Shown in pieces: positions 10,794 through 22,330 of a stretch of DNA of 64,000 nt; the first letter of the stretch is position 1, and every line of letters begins with the position of its first letter. Source of the DNA: Protea cynaroides. Its lineage: Eukaryota; Streptophyta; Magnoliopsida; Proteales; Proteaceae. Made by a program: the position numbers and the translations under genes. Below the pieces are notes generated by a model, which was given only the letters and a program-made list of their open reading frames with translations, searched no databases and was not told the DNA's origin. Where the stretch lies: positions 63,283,510 to 63,347,509 of the forward strand of contig CM053276.1 of assembly GCA_028583415.1 (NCBI GenBank). The letters are read 5' to 3'.

Positions 10794-13305
10794 ATGCGTA
10801 GGTTTAGGAAACCCAGCACTAGGGAAGATACTAACCCTGAAGAGGAAGTTCAGGGCTCAAACCCCGCAAGGCGATGTGGCTAGGTTTCTACTTCTGCTGC
10901 CATCCCTCTTGTCATTCTTGAGGAAGGACGTGGTTGGCATAATGAGGTCCGGAGGGCTAGGGCTGTTCAAGCTGCCCAGATACAGGCAGCATACCTTGGC
11001 CCCCAACAGTCTTCTAGAGTCCCTTATGGTACTAACTATGCCGCCTGTAAGATATCAAACCGGATGACTTAGGATCGCCTAGATGCCATTAGGGAGCTTT
11101 ACAGGGTCCCTGAGAACTTCGCCTTCATGCTACCAAAACCGGAGGATTGGATGTGTACTCCTCGCAACGATACCATTGTGGTGTACAAAGAGATGTTCCA
11201 GTTAGGGCTTCGGCTTCCTCCTTCCCCCTTTTACTTTGAGCTGTTGGATAGCTACAGACTGGCGCCTCCACAAATCACCCCTACTGGATGGCGTGAGATT
11301 ATTATTTCTTAGCTAGCTCGAGGTTGGGCGGCTTGCCTTCTGAGGTTTCCCTCTTTAAGAAATTCATTCATCTTGTCTCTGGAACATCCACTGCTAGGGA
11401 AGGTTGGTACTATTTCCAGCGTCGAGGTGATTCATTTTATACTTCGGCTAAAGACGTCATGACCTCGCACCACAACTGAAAGTTCAACTTCTTTTTTGTC
11501 TCTTGGGATCCATTACCCAGGGACACCTGGCCTTGCAATATCTGGTCTAAGCCAATTTTGTCCTTGGCCAACACTGTCTCCCTAATTAGCTAGGACTTGA
11601 AAGAGTTTTTGGAGGCAATCTGCGCCGTTCCTCCCTTGACTATAGAGCAGCTAACTAACCTCTCATTCCTCCGGAATGCTGAGCTGGGTAAGCCCTATTT
11701 TTATAACTAACTCCATTTGCTTGTATTATTCAACACTTGACATTTCTTTTTCTGATTGGCAGTAGACATTGGATTGGAGGATCTTGCTGCGGTCCTGATG
11801 GCCGAGCGCTCATCGAAAAAAACCGACGTCCCCAAGGCCGAAGTTCTAGGTGGTCCTCAAGATGGGGCGGCTGAGGCCTTTGAGCTTGTCGAGGTAGTTG
11901 GGGTTTCTTCCCCCCTTGTGGTCTTTTCTCCTGGGCAGGAGGTCGCCGTAGCTGAGGGAGGTGCCGAGGCGCAAGAAGTTGAACCAGAGGAAGGCGTGAA
12001 GCTTCAAACCCATGAAAAGAGGAAACGTCGTCATGAGGAGAGGTCCGAGAAGAAAAAGAAGAAGAAGAAATCCTCTATGACCAATGAGGGGCCTCGAGGT
12101 ATATCCGCTTAAACTTTTTCCTTTTTGGCCTCCTGTTTTTCCTTGATAGCTTGGTCCTAATTTTACATTTTCTGTTTAGCTATTGGCGGTGCTTGGGATC
12201 AATCTGCAGAGTTCACTCATCCTGAGAACATAGATGATGATGTGACACCTTTTGTGTTCGAGGTCAACATATCGATAGGTCAGTCGGCCCTGTGAGCTCC
12301 CGCCGTGGCAGAAGAGCTTATTCGAGCTATGAGGCTCCCTGTGGACAAGTCAAACTACGCCAAGAAGTCACTCGGCGAGGCCTTCCACCGCGAGGCTTGC
12401 CATCACATCGAGGTAATTACTATTGGTGTGGCTTTATTTTCTTAGGCATTTTCTGTGTCATGACTTCTTCTTTGCTTGCAGACTGGTCATTTCTTACACT
12501 GAGCTCTGGAGGCTTTTGTCGACCTCTAGGCCAGGCTAGACTTGGCTCTCCAACGATTGTCTGATGTCGAGACTCATCGGGATGATGCCTATGCTCTAGC
12601 CAAAGAGTATCAAGAGGAGAATCTGAAGTCTCAGGGTCATCCAAAGGACCTTGACGAGGAGGTCAAGAAGTTGAAGGTGGACCTTGCTGAGGCTGAGAAT
12701 GAGAAAACCACACTTTGGTAGGAGCGGGATGATGCTGAGGATAAAGCCAGGGAGGATGGGAGGTCATACGAGGGTCTAAGGGAGACTCGCATGCGTCTTG
12801 AGGAGGAAGTTCAGAATGCCAAGGCCATTGTTGAAGCAACGGAGAAAATTATCAAGGATGAACGCATTGCTCACAATGCTGCTTTGGCAAAGCTTGAGGC
12901 TGCTTCCGAGGTTAGAGTTCAGGAGGCAGGGAAGCCTTGAAAGATTTCAAGATTGGAATGAAGTACAAGAAGATTGTGACGGAGTCTTTGCTTAAGCTGG
13001 TGATGCCGATGTTGACCAAGACCCATTACTTTGTTTGGGCCACATATCCTCATTTCGATCTCTCGCCAGTTAGTGCTTTTAGGACGCTTCTTGGAACTGC
13101 AGCTTCTCCGAGGGTGTCACCTCTCTTAATGCTCCCTGCTTCTTCTAGTTAGCTTACCTCCCTGCCTCTAGAGTTTACTCCCAAAGATCAGTCTGCCTCA
13201 ATTCCTCCTGGGTCGACCCCTCAACTTGGCCAAGTTAAAGAGATCTCTCGAGCTGAAGTACCAGTTCTCCCCTTTGAACAAGTTCCCCCCACGATCGAGC
13301 CGTGA
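10794..13305 (+). pseudogene. Tat antisense ORF (aORF) with a 'putative gypsy type transposon' (PF04195-like) domain
   Basis: The frame runs antisense to pol, between pol and the 3' LTR. From the ATG at 10794 one frame continues to about 11310 with only three TAG stops, then shifts once. It encodes a PF04195-like domain: MFQLGLRLPPSPFYFELLD, APPQITPTGWREII, LFKKFIHLV and GWYYFQRRGDSFYT. Later parts appear spliced: donor GTAAGC near 11686 with acceptor TTGGCAG near 11762; donor GTATAT near 12100 with acceptor TGTTTAG near 12180; and an intron about 12414-12480. The middle exon ends in a Lys/Arg-rich nuclear-signal-like run (about 12010-12075), and 12530-12940 encodes a long coiled coil. The final reading (13150-13305) ends at TGA. 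A TTAAATAC TATA-like site (10656-10663) and CT-rich leader precede it. Such aORFs are known in Grande/Retand-type elements; their function is unknown. Confidence 0.75.
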
Positions 13306-13430
13306 GAAGAAGATGAAATTTGAAAGAATTTTTTTTTTGTATGTATTATCTCTTTTTTTTTTCTATTTAAATGAACAAGCTTTTTCTTTTCAACTCTTGT
13401 GATTTTTTTATTTTCTCTAAGATTGACATT

Positions 13431-13800
13431 TGAAGCCAATATTTATCCACCTTTCGAGCTTTGAGGCCCTTGGAATAGTCAAGGGTGTCGAAGATAGTCT
13501 CTTCCAATTGAGGTTCGCGTCAATAGAGTCAACCCCCCATGCTTTGGTGCCTCGAACTGGTGCTGAAGCCAATACTTTATCCTTACTTAGGATAATTATC
13601 CACCCTCCGAGCTTCGAGGCCCTTGGGGCAACTGAGGGTGTCGATAGTCTCTTCCAATTGAGGTTTGTGTCGACAGAGTCCACCCTCCATGCTTCAACTC
13701 CTTGAACTGGTGTTGAAGCCAATACTTTATTCTTACTTAGGATAATTATCCACCCTCTAAGCTTTGAGGCCCTTGGGGCAGCCGAGGGTGTCGAAGATAT
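13431..13800. repeat. Tandem repeat in the Tat 3' region, unit about 133-150 bp, 2.6 copies
   Basis: Units start with TGAAGCCAATA at 13431, 13564 and 13714. Each contains GAGCTTYGAGGCCCTTGG and GGGTGTCGA; the third is partial. Placement between the antisense ORF and pol fits the known hypervariable, repeat-prone 3' UTR of Tat elements. Confidence 0.85.
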
Positions 13801-13879
13801 TTTCTCTACGCTAAGTACACAATATTTCTTGTAACCAAACACCTTTATTGATTCTTACTTGATTTACAACACTTTACGA

Positions 13880-14743
13880 ATAAATTTTTCGTAAGTTCGA
13901 TGCATTCCACGTCCTTGGGACAGCCTCGCTGTCCATTCTTTGTAGGTGGTTTGCCCCTACCCCTGATGTCTTGATCACCTTATATGGCCTTTCCTAGTTT
14001 GGAGCTAACTTTTCCTGTCTTGTTGGTTCCGAGGCCGAGGCCTTTTTCAGTACTAGGTCACCTACTTGGAACAACTTCTCCTTCACTTTCTTATTGTAGT
14101 GATAAACTATCTGAGCCTGGTGTGCGACGTTCTTTAGGTGGGCTGCCTCCCTTACTTCTTCTAGAATGTTGAGGCCTATCAACATTTTTCTCTATTTATC
14201 TCTTCATTGAATTTTGCTATTCGGAATGACCTGTGGATGACCTCAACGGGTATGACAACTTCTGCCCCATGGCTGAGCATGAAGGGCGTTTCTCCTGTAG
14301 GTGTTCTGCTGGTTGTCTTGTATGACCATAGCACACTTGGGACCTCTTCCACCCATCTTTTTCTTTCCTCTGTTAATCTGTCCTTTAATCCACTTAGAAA
14401 CTCTTAATTTATCACCTTTTCTTGCGCGATCCTCCTCTTTAGACCCTCAAGGATGGTTCTTTTGGTGACCTCGACCTATCCATTTGATTTTGGATGGTGC
14501 ATCGAGGTGAAGTGCTAGGCGATCCTGTATTGTTTACAGAAGCCTTGAAATCTGTTCGAATCGAACTACTTTTCTTTGTCAGTAACCATTGCCTGTGGTA
14601 TCCCGTATCGTTAAACCACAGAGAGTTTAAGGAATTCTGTTTCTTTTGAAGCTGTAATCTTGGGCATCGACTCCACTTTTATCCACTTGGTGAAGTAATC
14701 GATGGCTACAATCAAGAATTTATTTTGTTTCAACCCCATGGGG
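13880..14743 (-). pseudogene. Tat integrase, C-terminal half
   Basis: On the minus strand the segment starts at the S1 insertion with GLKQNKFLIVAIDYFTKWI, continues through a damaged catalytic core (RYGIP.A.VTDKEK, then HHPKSNGQVE, the last Glu of the DDE triad region), and LPSVLW-like PSVLWSYKTTSRTPTGETPF (about 14330-14390). It ends with YYNKKV-like YHYNKKVKEK and FQVGDLVLKK (about 14030-14110), the C-terminal DNA-binding part. Several in-frame stops are present. The N-terminal half is displaced to 16973-17226 by S1. Confidence 0.8.
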
Positions 14744-14885
14744 TGTAAGAACCGTACTTTGAAAACCCGGTCTAATCCATGGTTATATATGATGATAGGT
14801 CTCCCAATCATAACTGGACCAGAAGGCGAAGCCGGGTGACGAGCCACTCAAATTTTAGGTAAGAGAACTGTAAAAAATGCCTAAG

Positions 14886-15663
14886 TCTCATACCGGTTTG
14901 ACTATACCGGTTGCGGTCAGTGCAACCGGTATGTGCAACCGGTATGGTATACCGGTCGGACTATACCGGTTGCAGGCACTCCAACCGGTATGTGCGACCG
15001 GTATGCTTATTTTCTGCAGGAGACGGACTCCAGCGGGCCTTTCTCTCCGAATGAAAACTTGGAAAGTTTCCAACTGAGGGAAACCTTCCCATGAACGGTC
15101 TCCCTCTATTAATAGAGAAGGAGACATTCCATTGATCCTTCTCAAAACCCTAGCCGTCTAGAGGAGAGTTGAGAAGGAGCAAGGAGGTGGAAGCCGCCCA
15201 GGAAGGAGGAGCACGCCGCCAACCGAAGACCACAACCGGTAAGTGCTCCATATTTTTATTGCTATTTAGAGGACGGATCGGAGACGCGAAGCGGTGCAAT
15301 GAATCCAAAACAAATCTGAATATGAACTTGTATCTCTTTTAGATTTGGATTGGCTTGATACGGCATTATAGTTGAAATCAGAAGACCATTAAAATGCTTG
15401 GACCTTAGTGTGGAGTAGGAGAAACCCTAGAGACCTAACCGTTAGCCGACGAGGAAGGGAGATCCGAGATCTCGCTCTCGGATCCAAACCGCGGGGTATA
15501 CCGGTTGGACGCAAGGTCCAGCGGTATGGGTCTACGGTATATACCGCAGGCACATACCGGTCTTGCTCAGTGAGATCTGAGTGAGACCGGTAAGTCCAAC
15601 CGGTATATACCGGTCGCACATATCGGTTGCACAATACTGCAATCGGTACCTGCGACCGGTATG
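14886..15663. repeat. Two ACCGGT-motif clusters in S1
   Basis: Cluster 1 (14886-15008) and cluster 2 (15493-15663) each hold many copies of ACCGGT in the setting ATACCGGTTG or CAACCGGTATG, and both end in GCGACCGGTATGCTT. They stand about 500 bp apart. Similar pairs stand at the same offsets in the other Tekay LTRs but use other motif versions. Confidence 0.85.
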
Positions 15664-16579
15664 CTTCCCCGAGCCTGGTTTGCTTGGACAAACCTGGTTC
15701 TGATCTCTGAAACTTTAATAAATGGATTCTAACATAAATATATGATTATGTAGGACCTGTAGACAACGTGGGTAAACCCTGTGACGCAGAGTGGGAGTTT
15801 TATCACGTGTCAGGTAAGGGACAAGACCCCAAACCTAAATAACTAATAAACAGTAAGCCTTTGTGATTTAATTTGTATCTGGATATATAGTTTGATGTTT
15901 GTGCATCTCACATGCCATGTAGTTGTTCTTTTATTATTATATATTCATGCATTTCATATGCTAGGTTTGTTGGATGTTAGGCATGTGTATATTTTAGTTA
16001 GTGTATAGAATGTGAAGGGGGTGTGCCCTGGATATATCCACAGCTAACACCTTTTCGTATCGCCATCTACCTTAGCAGACTTGGTACGAATAGGGTATCA
16101 GGGGGAGGACGTGGGATTGTGGTTCTTCCTGTCCGCTAGACTCGAGCCCTATCTCTATGTCGTAGGGAGCCGTATTGGGGGTAAGACCATTAATACTGTA
16201 TTGACACTTAGGACTGGTTAGAAATGGAACCCACTTGCAAGCCCTTGCCAGTAGGGGTTTAGGTACTGGTACGGTGTGGGGTATCAGGGGGAGGACGTGG
16301 GATTGTGGTTCTTCCTGCCCGCTAGACTCGAGTCCTATCTCCATACCAGAGTGAGTGATGTGGGGCAACAACAGTAGTGTGGTAGGTGCCTGACTGTTGG
16401 GTGTGCTCACACTCTCGTGCATGGAGGTGCAGTGGCCGCCACACCTTACCATAGCATATTTGCAAGTTATACCTGACCCAAATTGTAATGTTATCCCATG
16501 CATATTGTACTGTTGCATTGGTCTTGTACTTACTGAGCTATGTTGTGAGCTCACCCGGATATATCCTATTCTTTTCCAG

Positions 16580-16715
16580 ATCTTGATGTAGGTTACTCAG
16601 TGGAAAACTTCATGTCTGCTCAGCTTACAGCATGTTGGCGGCTTTGGAATCACAGACTGTAGAGGACGAGCATGATGCGTCATGCGAGTGCTCGTTCTGT
16701 GTATTCTCTCAGTGA
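16580..16715 (+). pseudogene. LTR-encoded terminal exon, S1 copy, frameshifted
   Basis: After a TTTTCCAG acceptor it reads DVGYSVENFMSA, then loses frame, and in another frame resumes VEDEHDASCECSFCVFSQ before TGA. It is 136 nt long instead of the 134 nt of the other copies, which agrees with an indel. Confidence 0.45.
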
Positions 16716-16972
16716 TGGGTTTATTTTGTTAACACTTTGTAATAATTAATATTTAAATTTTGATGAATGATGGAATAATTAGAGTATTTATTTTAATTAT
16801 AACATAGTACTCAGTTCATTTAATTATATTCCGCTGCTATGTATTTAATCTCTGCTTATGTTAGACTGCTTGGGAATGATTGGTTGACACGGTCTATTGA
16901 GATCCTGGTGTGAACCGTGGTTTAAAACCGGTTCACTCACACTTCTGGTTCAGTCAGAATTGGGGAGTGACA

Positions 16973-17226
16973 TGGGGAATGGCCCTAGGATGTCTATCCC
17001 CCATATGGCAAAGGGGATCGGACTCGCTATGGGCTACAGTGCTGCGGCTGGCTGGTGCTAGATTTTGGCATGTCTCTGGCATTGTATGCACTTCTTTACA
17101 TAATCTTCGCATTGTTTCACTATGTTGGGGAAGTAGTAGCCATGTTTAATTAGCTTTTGTGCCAGTGTTTGTTCTGCCTGATGACTGCCGTAAAATCCTT
17201 TGTGCACGTCTTCAATGGCTCCTCTA
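16973..17226 (-). pseudogene. Tat integrase, N-terminal zinc-binding part
   Basis: On the minus strand: HKGFYGSHQAEQTLAQKL, then HGYYFPN and CEDYVKKCIQCQ, giving the H-H-C-C zinc-binding module of retroviral-type integrases, and near the S1 junction DILGPFPM, which holds the first catalytic Asp. The upstream side is cut by S2 (TSD CTCTA) and the downstream side by S1 (TSD TGGGG). Confidence 0.85.
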
Positions 17227-17369
17227 TGTAAGACCCGTGTCAAACTAACCCGGTCTTACCACCTTGAACTAGGTCTACCCATCATGGTCGAGTTAAATAG
17301 ACCAAGGGCGTGAAGGAGAGCGAGATCCCAGGTATCAAATCGACCCAAAAACACTTAAAATAGAGGAAG

Positions 17370-18110
17370 GGTCGCATACCCAGCTAAACAGGGTCGACCC
17401 TCCCAAATCAGAAACTCAGACCCTTAAAATTTGGGATCATCGACCCTCTCATCGACCCTCACTTGCTGCCGAAACTGAAATTAGGAAATTTCCTAATTTT
17501 TTATTGGGATTCTTTCCAAATCTCAATGGGACTATTATAGGACATTCCTACTCTATTTAAAGGTCGTCCCTAAGCCACTTTCACTCCTTTCACAACCCTA
17601 TTTGAATTGAGAGAAAGAGAGAAGAAGGAAAATAAGAGGAAAAGAGGCAAGGAGGAAGACTTAGCAAAAAGGAGAAGAATTTCCAGAGAAAAGTAATCTT
17701 CTTAGGTATGGATACTAATTCCATGAGTTTCTACAGACCTTAGGTTAGATATGGTTGAGTGTAGGATTTCGAAGAAACCCAAACCATCCATTCATGGTGA
17801 GGTTTTCATGGAAAACCCGAGGATAATGCATGAAAGCCATCTAGGAGGATGAATCATGGTTTCAGACCATGGAATGAATGTTTAATGGAATGTGGAAGCA
17901 AGCCATAGGACCCCAAACACAAAGAATGATGTAAAAAGTGGAAATTGGACCAGAGTGCACCGAGGGTCGCACACAGGGTCGATAGACCCATCGACCCTAG
18001 GCACCCTGACCATCGACCCTCAGCATTGAGGAAGTTCAGACAGAGGGTAGGGTCGATAGACCCATCGACCCTATGTATCCTGAGCATCGACCCTCTGATC
18101 GACCCTCAGT
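17370..18110. repeat. Two CATCGACCCTC-motif clusters in S2
   Basis: The cluster at 17370-17460 carries AGGGTCGACCCTC and two ATCGACCCTC; the cluster at 17955-18110 carries two copies of AGGGTCGATAGACCCATCGA plus several CATCGACCCTC. The spacing between clusters matches S1. Confidence 0.85.
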
Positions 18111-18507
18111 TAACAGTATGATTTTTAAATTCGGAATTAATTCTAATTAAATTCTATCGACTTTGTTAGGTTTGCTAGCATTATAATAACACTGTAGAGG
18201 TGATTTTAAAGCTTGGAAAAGTATTTTATAACAAACTAAGGTGATGAACCTTAACTCCAAACTAAATCGGTTAATAATAAACTGTTTTCTAATTCTTGAG
18301 TCCTATGCCATGTTTGATTCTATGCAAATATGTTTGTAATGTGCATACAGCATATGCCATCCAATATTTCTATTACTTGTTCATGCATATTTACTTTATT
18401 ATTTATAACATGATGATGATGATGATGATAGGAATAGGCATGTGCTTGTATGTGTGTGTTTGATGTACTTGATGCGAGCGAGTATCAAGGGAGGTGTGAT
18501 GAGAACG

Positions 18508-18943
18508 TCAATAAACGTTAACCTTTGGCGGGTCTCAGCACTTTAGCTCTATCTCTAACTCAAGTCTTGTGCATTGACATCGTCGTATCGCCATTACCTT
18601 AGCAGAACTATTGTGTCGTAGGGTATCAGGGGAGGTGGTCTCGGTCCTTGTAGTCTCTGACTCTACCGGGGGGCCTTAGCTCTATCCCTATGGACATTCT
18701 GAGGGATGCTGGGGTGAGGCTTTGGATACACTGTTTGGCATTAGGATTGGTTAGTAGCGAGCCCAGTTCGCAAGCCCTCGCTAACAGGGGCTTACGTGTT
18801 GGTATAGCATTATATAGCAATAAACGTTAACCTTTGTTGTATAATGTTATGGTAGGGTGGATGGGGACGACGATAAACGTTAACCTTCGGGCGGACTTCC
18901 ACACCCTGTGTATAGAGGCGGTGTCAATAAATGTTAACCTTTG
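18508..18943. repeat. Four dispersed copies of ATAAACGTTAACCTT in S2
   Basis: Copies lie at about 18508-18526, 18820-18836, 18872-18888 and 18925-18943 (the last ATAAATGTTAACCTT). Each overlaps the palindromes AACGTT and GTTAAC. They sit in the segment that in S1 and S3 carries the G-rich repeat; those copies lack this motif. Confidence 0.8.
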
Positions 18944-19088
18944 ACCACCCAACCTTTTTATTGCGCATTGTAAACTATAAACCAGACCAAAGAGATAAAT
19001 GAATGTGCATGCATATGTAATGTTGCATTGTTTTGGCTACTCACTGAGCCGTGTTGTGTGCTCACCCCTCGATGTCGAATATTTTTAG

Positions 19089-19222
19089 TTGATGATGCAG
19101 GTTACATAGTTGAAGACTACATGAATACTCCTACGTACGGGACGGTAGCAGCAATGGACGCTGGAGCTGAAGATGATACACACGACTCCTCTTGCGAGTG
19201 CAACTCGTGTGTATTTGACTAG
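19089..19222 (+). CDS. LTR-encoded terminal exon, S2 copy (predicted)
   Basis: A TATTTTTAG acceptor is followed by 134 nt ending in TAG. In the phase shared by all copies it reads DDAGYIVEDYMNTPTYG, then VAAMD and a tail DDTHDSSCECNSCVFD. The peptide is acidic and ends in a C-x-C-x2-C motif. Upstream exons are not identified, so the full protein is unknown and coding status rests on conservation between LTR copies. Confidence 0.4.
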
Positions 19223-19509
19223 ATATTTTTATAGGTTTCTTTATTGGATTTATAAGACATGTATTTGGTATTTAAATATTTATGTCTCAGTTAAACACAT
19301 AATAATTTGTTATTATTTATGGATATCATTTTAGTTATCAGTTCATTTATTTATAAGACTTCCGCTATTGTATATTTACTCTGATTATGATGGTGAGTGT
19401 ATGAAGGTTCAGGTAACGCGGGGATAGCCTATTTGAGATCCTGGTTGAACCGTTGGTTATTTAGCGATTCATCACACCATTCTAAAATGTGCGAAATTGG
19501 GGTGTGACA

Positions 19510-21844
19510 CTCTAGCCTTAGATGGTCGTAAGCATCTTAGCAGAGGTAGGAAGAAGGCTTTCTTGTACAGTACATCCTCGTATATGATGTAACACTTTGA
19601 TCTGGTCTGTATTTTCCTTGCTTCCTTACGGTCATCCTGAAGCATCCCATTTTTCAAGAAGTCTAGGATCGGATCCATCCAGCAGGGCTCGTCTGTGACC
19701 ATATTGACCTCGGCCTCAGGGGCGATGCTTGGTTTGTCAAGCCGGCTTAAATATATTGAGTTATTGGCCACCACTGAATTGTTACCCAATAGTTTAGACA
19801 GTTCATCTGCCTCAGTGTTGTCTTCCCGATCGATGCTCCGGACTTCGAAGCCTCGGAATGTCGCCGTTAGTTCTCTGACTTTTCCAAAGTAGGCTTGCAT
19901 TTTTGCCACCTTCGCCTCGTAATCACCCATTACTTATTTAACCACAATTTGAGAGTCACTATGGGCGGAGATTATGTGACCATAAGACACCTCGCCAATT
20001 GGAGCCCTGCGATCAATGCCTCATACTCAGCTTCATTGTTGGTGATAGGAAAATCAAATTACTTTTGATTTTAAAACCCTCCGGGTTGATCAACACCACT
20101 CCTGCCCTAGCTTGATTTTCGCTGCTTGCCCCGTCTACAAACAATGTCCAAGGTGGTGAATTTAGTTCTGGAGTAGGGGTCGGAGGTCGTATTTGTATGG
20201 CTATGCTTGGGTCCTCAGGGTCGTGTGCATTCAATCAAGAAGTCAACCAAGGCTTGGGCCTTGATTGCTGTCCTTGGTTTGTAGTGAAGGTCGAACTCTT
20301 CGAGCTCTACTATCTAGTTGATCATTCTTCCTGAAATATCATTCCTCGTGAGGATCTTCTTCAGGAGTTTTGTTGTCAAAACCTCAATAGTGTGAGACTG
20401 GAAGTAGGGTTGCACCTTCCTTGCAGCGGTTACTAGCGCCAGAGCATGCTTCTCAATGGCCTGGTACTGGGTCTCTGAATCCAGTAACATTTTACTTACA
20501 TAGTATATCGACTGTTGTATCTTTTCGACCTCCTTGACTAGCACAACACTTACTGCTACTGAGGAGACAGCTAAGTATAGCTGGAGCTCGTCCCCTGTTT
20601 CGGGTTTAATAAGTACTGGTGGGGTTGACAGGTACTTTCTTAGTTCCCTGAACCCCTATTGGCATTCTGGAGTCCACTCAAACTTTTTATTGCCTTTGAG
20701 TATCTGAAAGAATGGCATGCATAGATCTGCCGACCTCGACATGAAGCCTCTGAGAGCGGCGATCCTCCCTGTCAACTCCTGTACCTGCTTTATATTCTTT
20801 GACGGCTTCATATCTTGTAGGGCTTCTATCTTTGGGGGTTGGCTTCTATCCCTCGCTGGGATACCATGAATCCAAAGAATTTTCCTGAGTGCACCCCGAA
20901 GGCACATTTGATCGGGTTCAGCTTCATATTGTGCTTTCGTAGTACCCTGAAGGCTTCACAGAGGTCGTCAATGTGTGTTCTCGCCTTGAGGCTCTTCACT
21001 AGGAAATCGTTGACGTATACCTCCATGTTCCTTCCTATCTAGTCTTTAAAAATCTTATTTACCAGGCGCTAGAAGGTGGCTCCTACGTTTTTCAGGCCGA
21101 AGGGCATAACTTTATAGCAGTATGTCCCTTGGCTCGTGATGAAGCTCATACTTTTTTCGTCTTTTGTGCTCATTGGGATTTGGTTATATCCTGAGTATAC
21201 GTCCATGAATGAGAGTAGTTCATGTCCCGAGGTGGCATCTATCAATTGATCTATCCGAGATAGGGGGTAACAATCTTTAGGGCACACTATATTGAGATCG
21301 GTATAATCAATACAAATCCTCTACCTATCCCCAGATTTAGGTACCATTACAACATTAGTTAGCCACTCTGGGTATTTAACCTCCCTGATAAATCCAGCTT
21401 GAAGGAGTTTTTCAACCTCCTTGTTTATTATTTCCTACTGGTTTAGTGTAAAATTCCTCTTTTTTTTTTTTATCTCACAGAGCGATACTGGGGGTCAATG
21501 GCCAGGTGGTGTTCCATGAGGCTTTTGTCGACGTCGGACATGTCTATTGTCGACCATGCAAACACATCTGAATTCTCCCTAATAAAGGAGATGAGCTCGT
21601 CTCGCATCTCCCCTTGCAGGGTGACACCGATTTGGAAGGTACGATCAGGTTGATCCTCTGATATTGGAATTTGGGCTAGTCCTTCCGTGGGGGTTCCTCG
21701 GTGAGGGGCTCCTTTTTCAGGATCTGGATAATCCCTAAGATCCTCCAAGATGATGGTTTGGACCGAGGCTTTCCCTTTCTTTTCGACTGCTTCTTCTCCT
21801 TTTGTGAGGTTCAAGGCTCCTAGTATCCTCTCCAATTCAATGTC
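19510..21844 (-). pseudogene. Tat reverse transcriptase, RNase H and second (archaeal-type) RNase H
   Basis: From 21844 down (minus strand): a linker; FIREVKYPEWLTNVVMVPKS; RICIDYTDLN; LLSFMDVYSGYNQI with the first catalytic Asp; MPFGLKN; and YVNDFLVKS, where the usual YVDD has become YVND, so a catalytic Asp is lost (about 21010). RNase H follows (about 20650-20290) with SIYYVSKMLLDSETQYQAIEK. The second RNase H (20200-19600) shows WTLFVDGASSENQARAG, NNEAEYEALIAGL, and DREDNTEADELSKL, typical of the archaeal-type RNase H added in Tat elements. Several TAG/TGA stops break it. Confidence 0.85.
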
Positions 21845-22330
21845 CTAGTATTGCCTCGATATTTTCTGGTCTCCTCGGCATTCTTCAGTTTTGTGGTCAG
21901 TGGGAAACTTAATAACTTGATAATATGTAGACAGACAGCTTCGGAGGCGATGCAGAGATGTCCGTCCAAGGACCACATTGTAACTGGCTCGGAGGTTGAC
22001 TACAAGAAATTCAACATTGATAACCCTCCAAGATGCTTTCTTTTCAATCATGAAGGATAGGCGAATCCTTCCCTTAACGGAGATTAAGTCTCCGATAAAG
22101 CCTGTTACAGTGTGGATGGCTGGTCTAAGCATCTCCTCAGTGAGATTTATCCTCTGGAATGTATGGTAGTATAAGATGTTGGCCGCACTATCTGTATCCA
22201 CCATTATCCAACTGACATCAAAGTCTGAGACGACCGCTGTGATTACCAAAGCATCCTCATGCGGTGATATGATGTTTATCAAGTCATCGTCACTGAAGAT
22301 CATTAGATACCCCATTCTTAACTTTTTTGG
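21845..22330 (-). pseudogene. Tat aspartic protease
   Basis: On the minus strand: DALVITAVVSDFDVSWIMVD, then DTDSAANILYYHTF at the active site, followed by a flap-like TGFIGDLISVKGRIRL and YNVVLGRTSLHRL. The active-site triplet is normally DTG; here it reads DTD, which would disable it. In the family it processes the gag-pol polyprotein. Confidence 0.75.

Larger units (their letters stand above)
14744..16972 (+). mobile_element. Solo LTR S1 of the Tekay family (TSD TGGGG)
   Basis: Begins TGTAAGAACCG and ends GGGGAGTGACA, flanked by perfect TGGGG duplications (14739-14743 and 16973-16977). It splits the Tat integrase. The same LTR type bounds the full-length Tekay element F. Two clusters of ACCGGT/ACCGGTATG motifs lie at 14886-15008 and 15493-15663. 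A G-rich segment beginning GGTATCAGGGGGAGGACGTG is duplicated (from about 16093 and again from about 16280). The LTR-encoded terminal exon at 16580-16715 is frameshifted here. No internal element sequence remains, so it arose by LTR-LTR recombination. Confidence 0.9.
17227..19509 (+). mobile_element. Solo LTR S2 of the Tekay family (TSD CTCTA)
   Basis: Begins TGTAAGACCCGTG and ends GGGGTGTGACA, with perfect CTCTA duplications (17222-17226 and 19510-19514). Two motif clusters (about 17370-17460 and 17955-18110) use CATCGACCCTC and GGGTCGATAGACCC rather than the ACCGGT of S1. A private repeated motif is present at 18508-18943. The terminal exon (19089-19222) is intact. It lies about 250 bp of Tat sequence away from S1, in the same orientation. 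Confidence 0.9.

Noticed and set aside
18415..18432. ATG/GAT trinucleotide runs as a functional microsatellite
   Set aside because: A short (ATG)n run also present in variable length in other LTR copies of the family; ordinary slippage.
14744..19509. CACTA or other DNA transposons for the TGTAAGACC..GGTGTGACA units
   Set aside because: The TG..CA ends, 5-bp TSDs and identity with the LTRs of element F show that they are solo LTRs.
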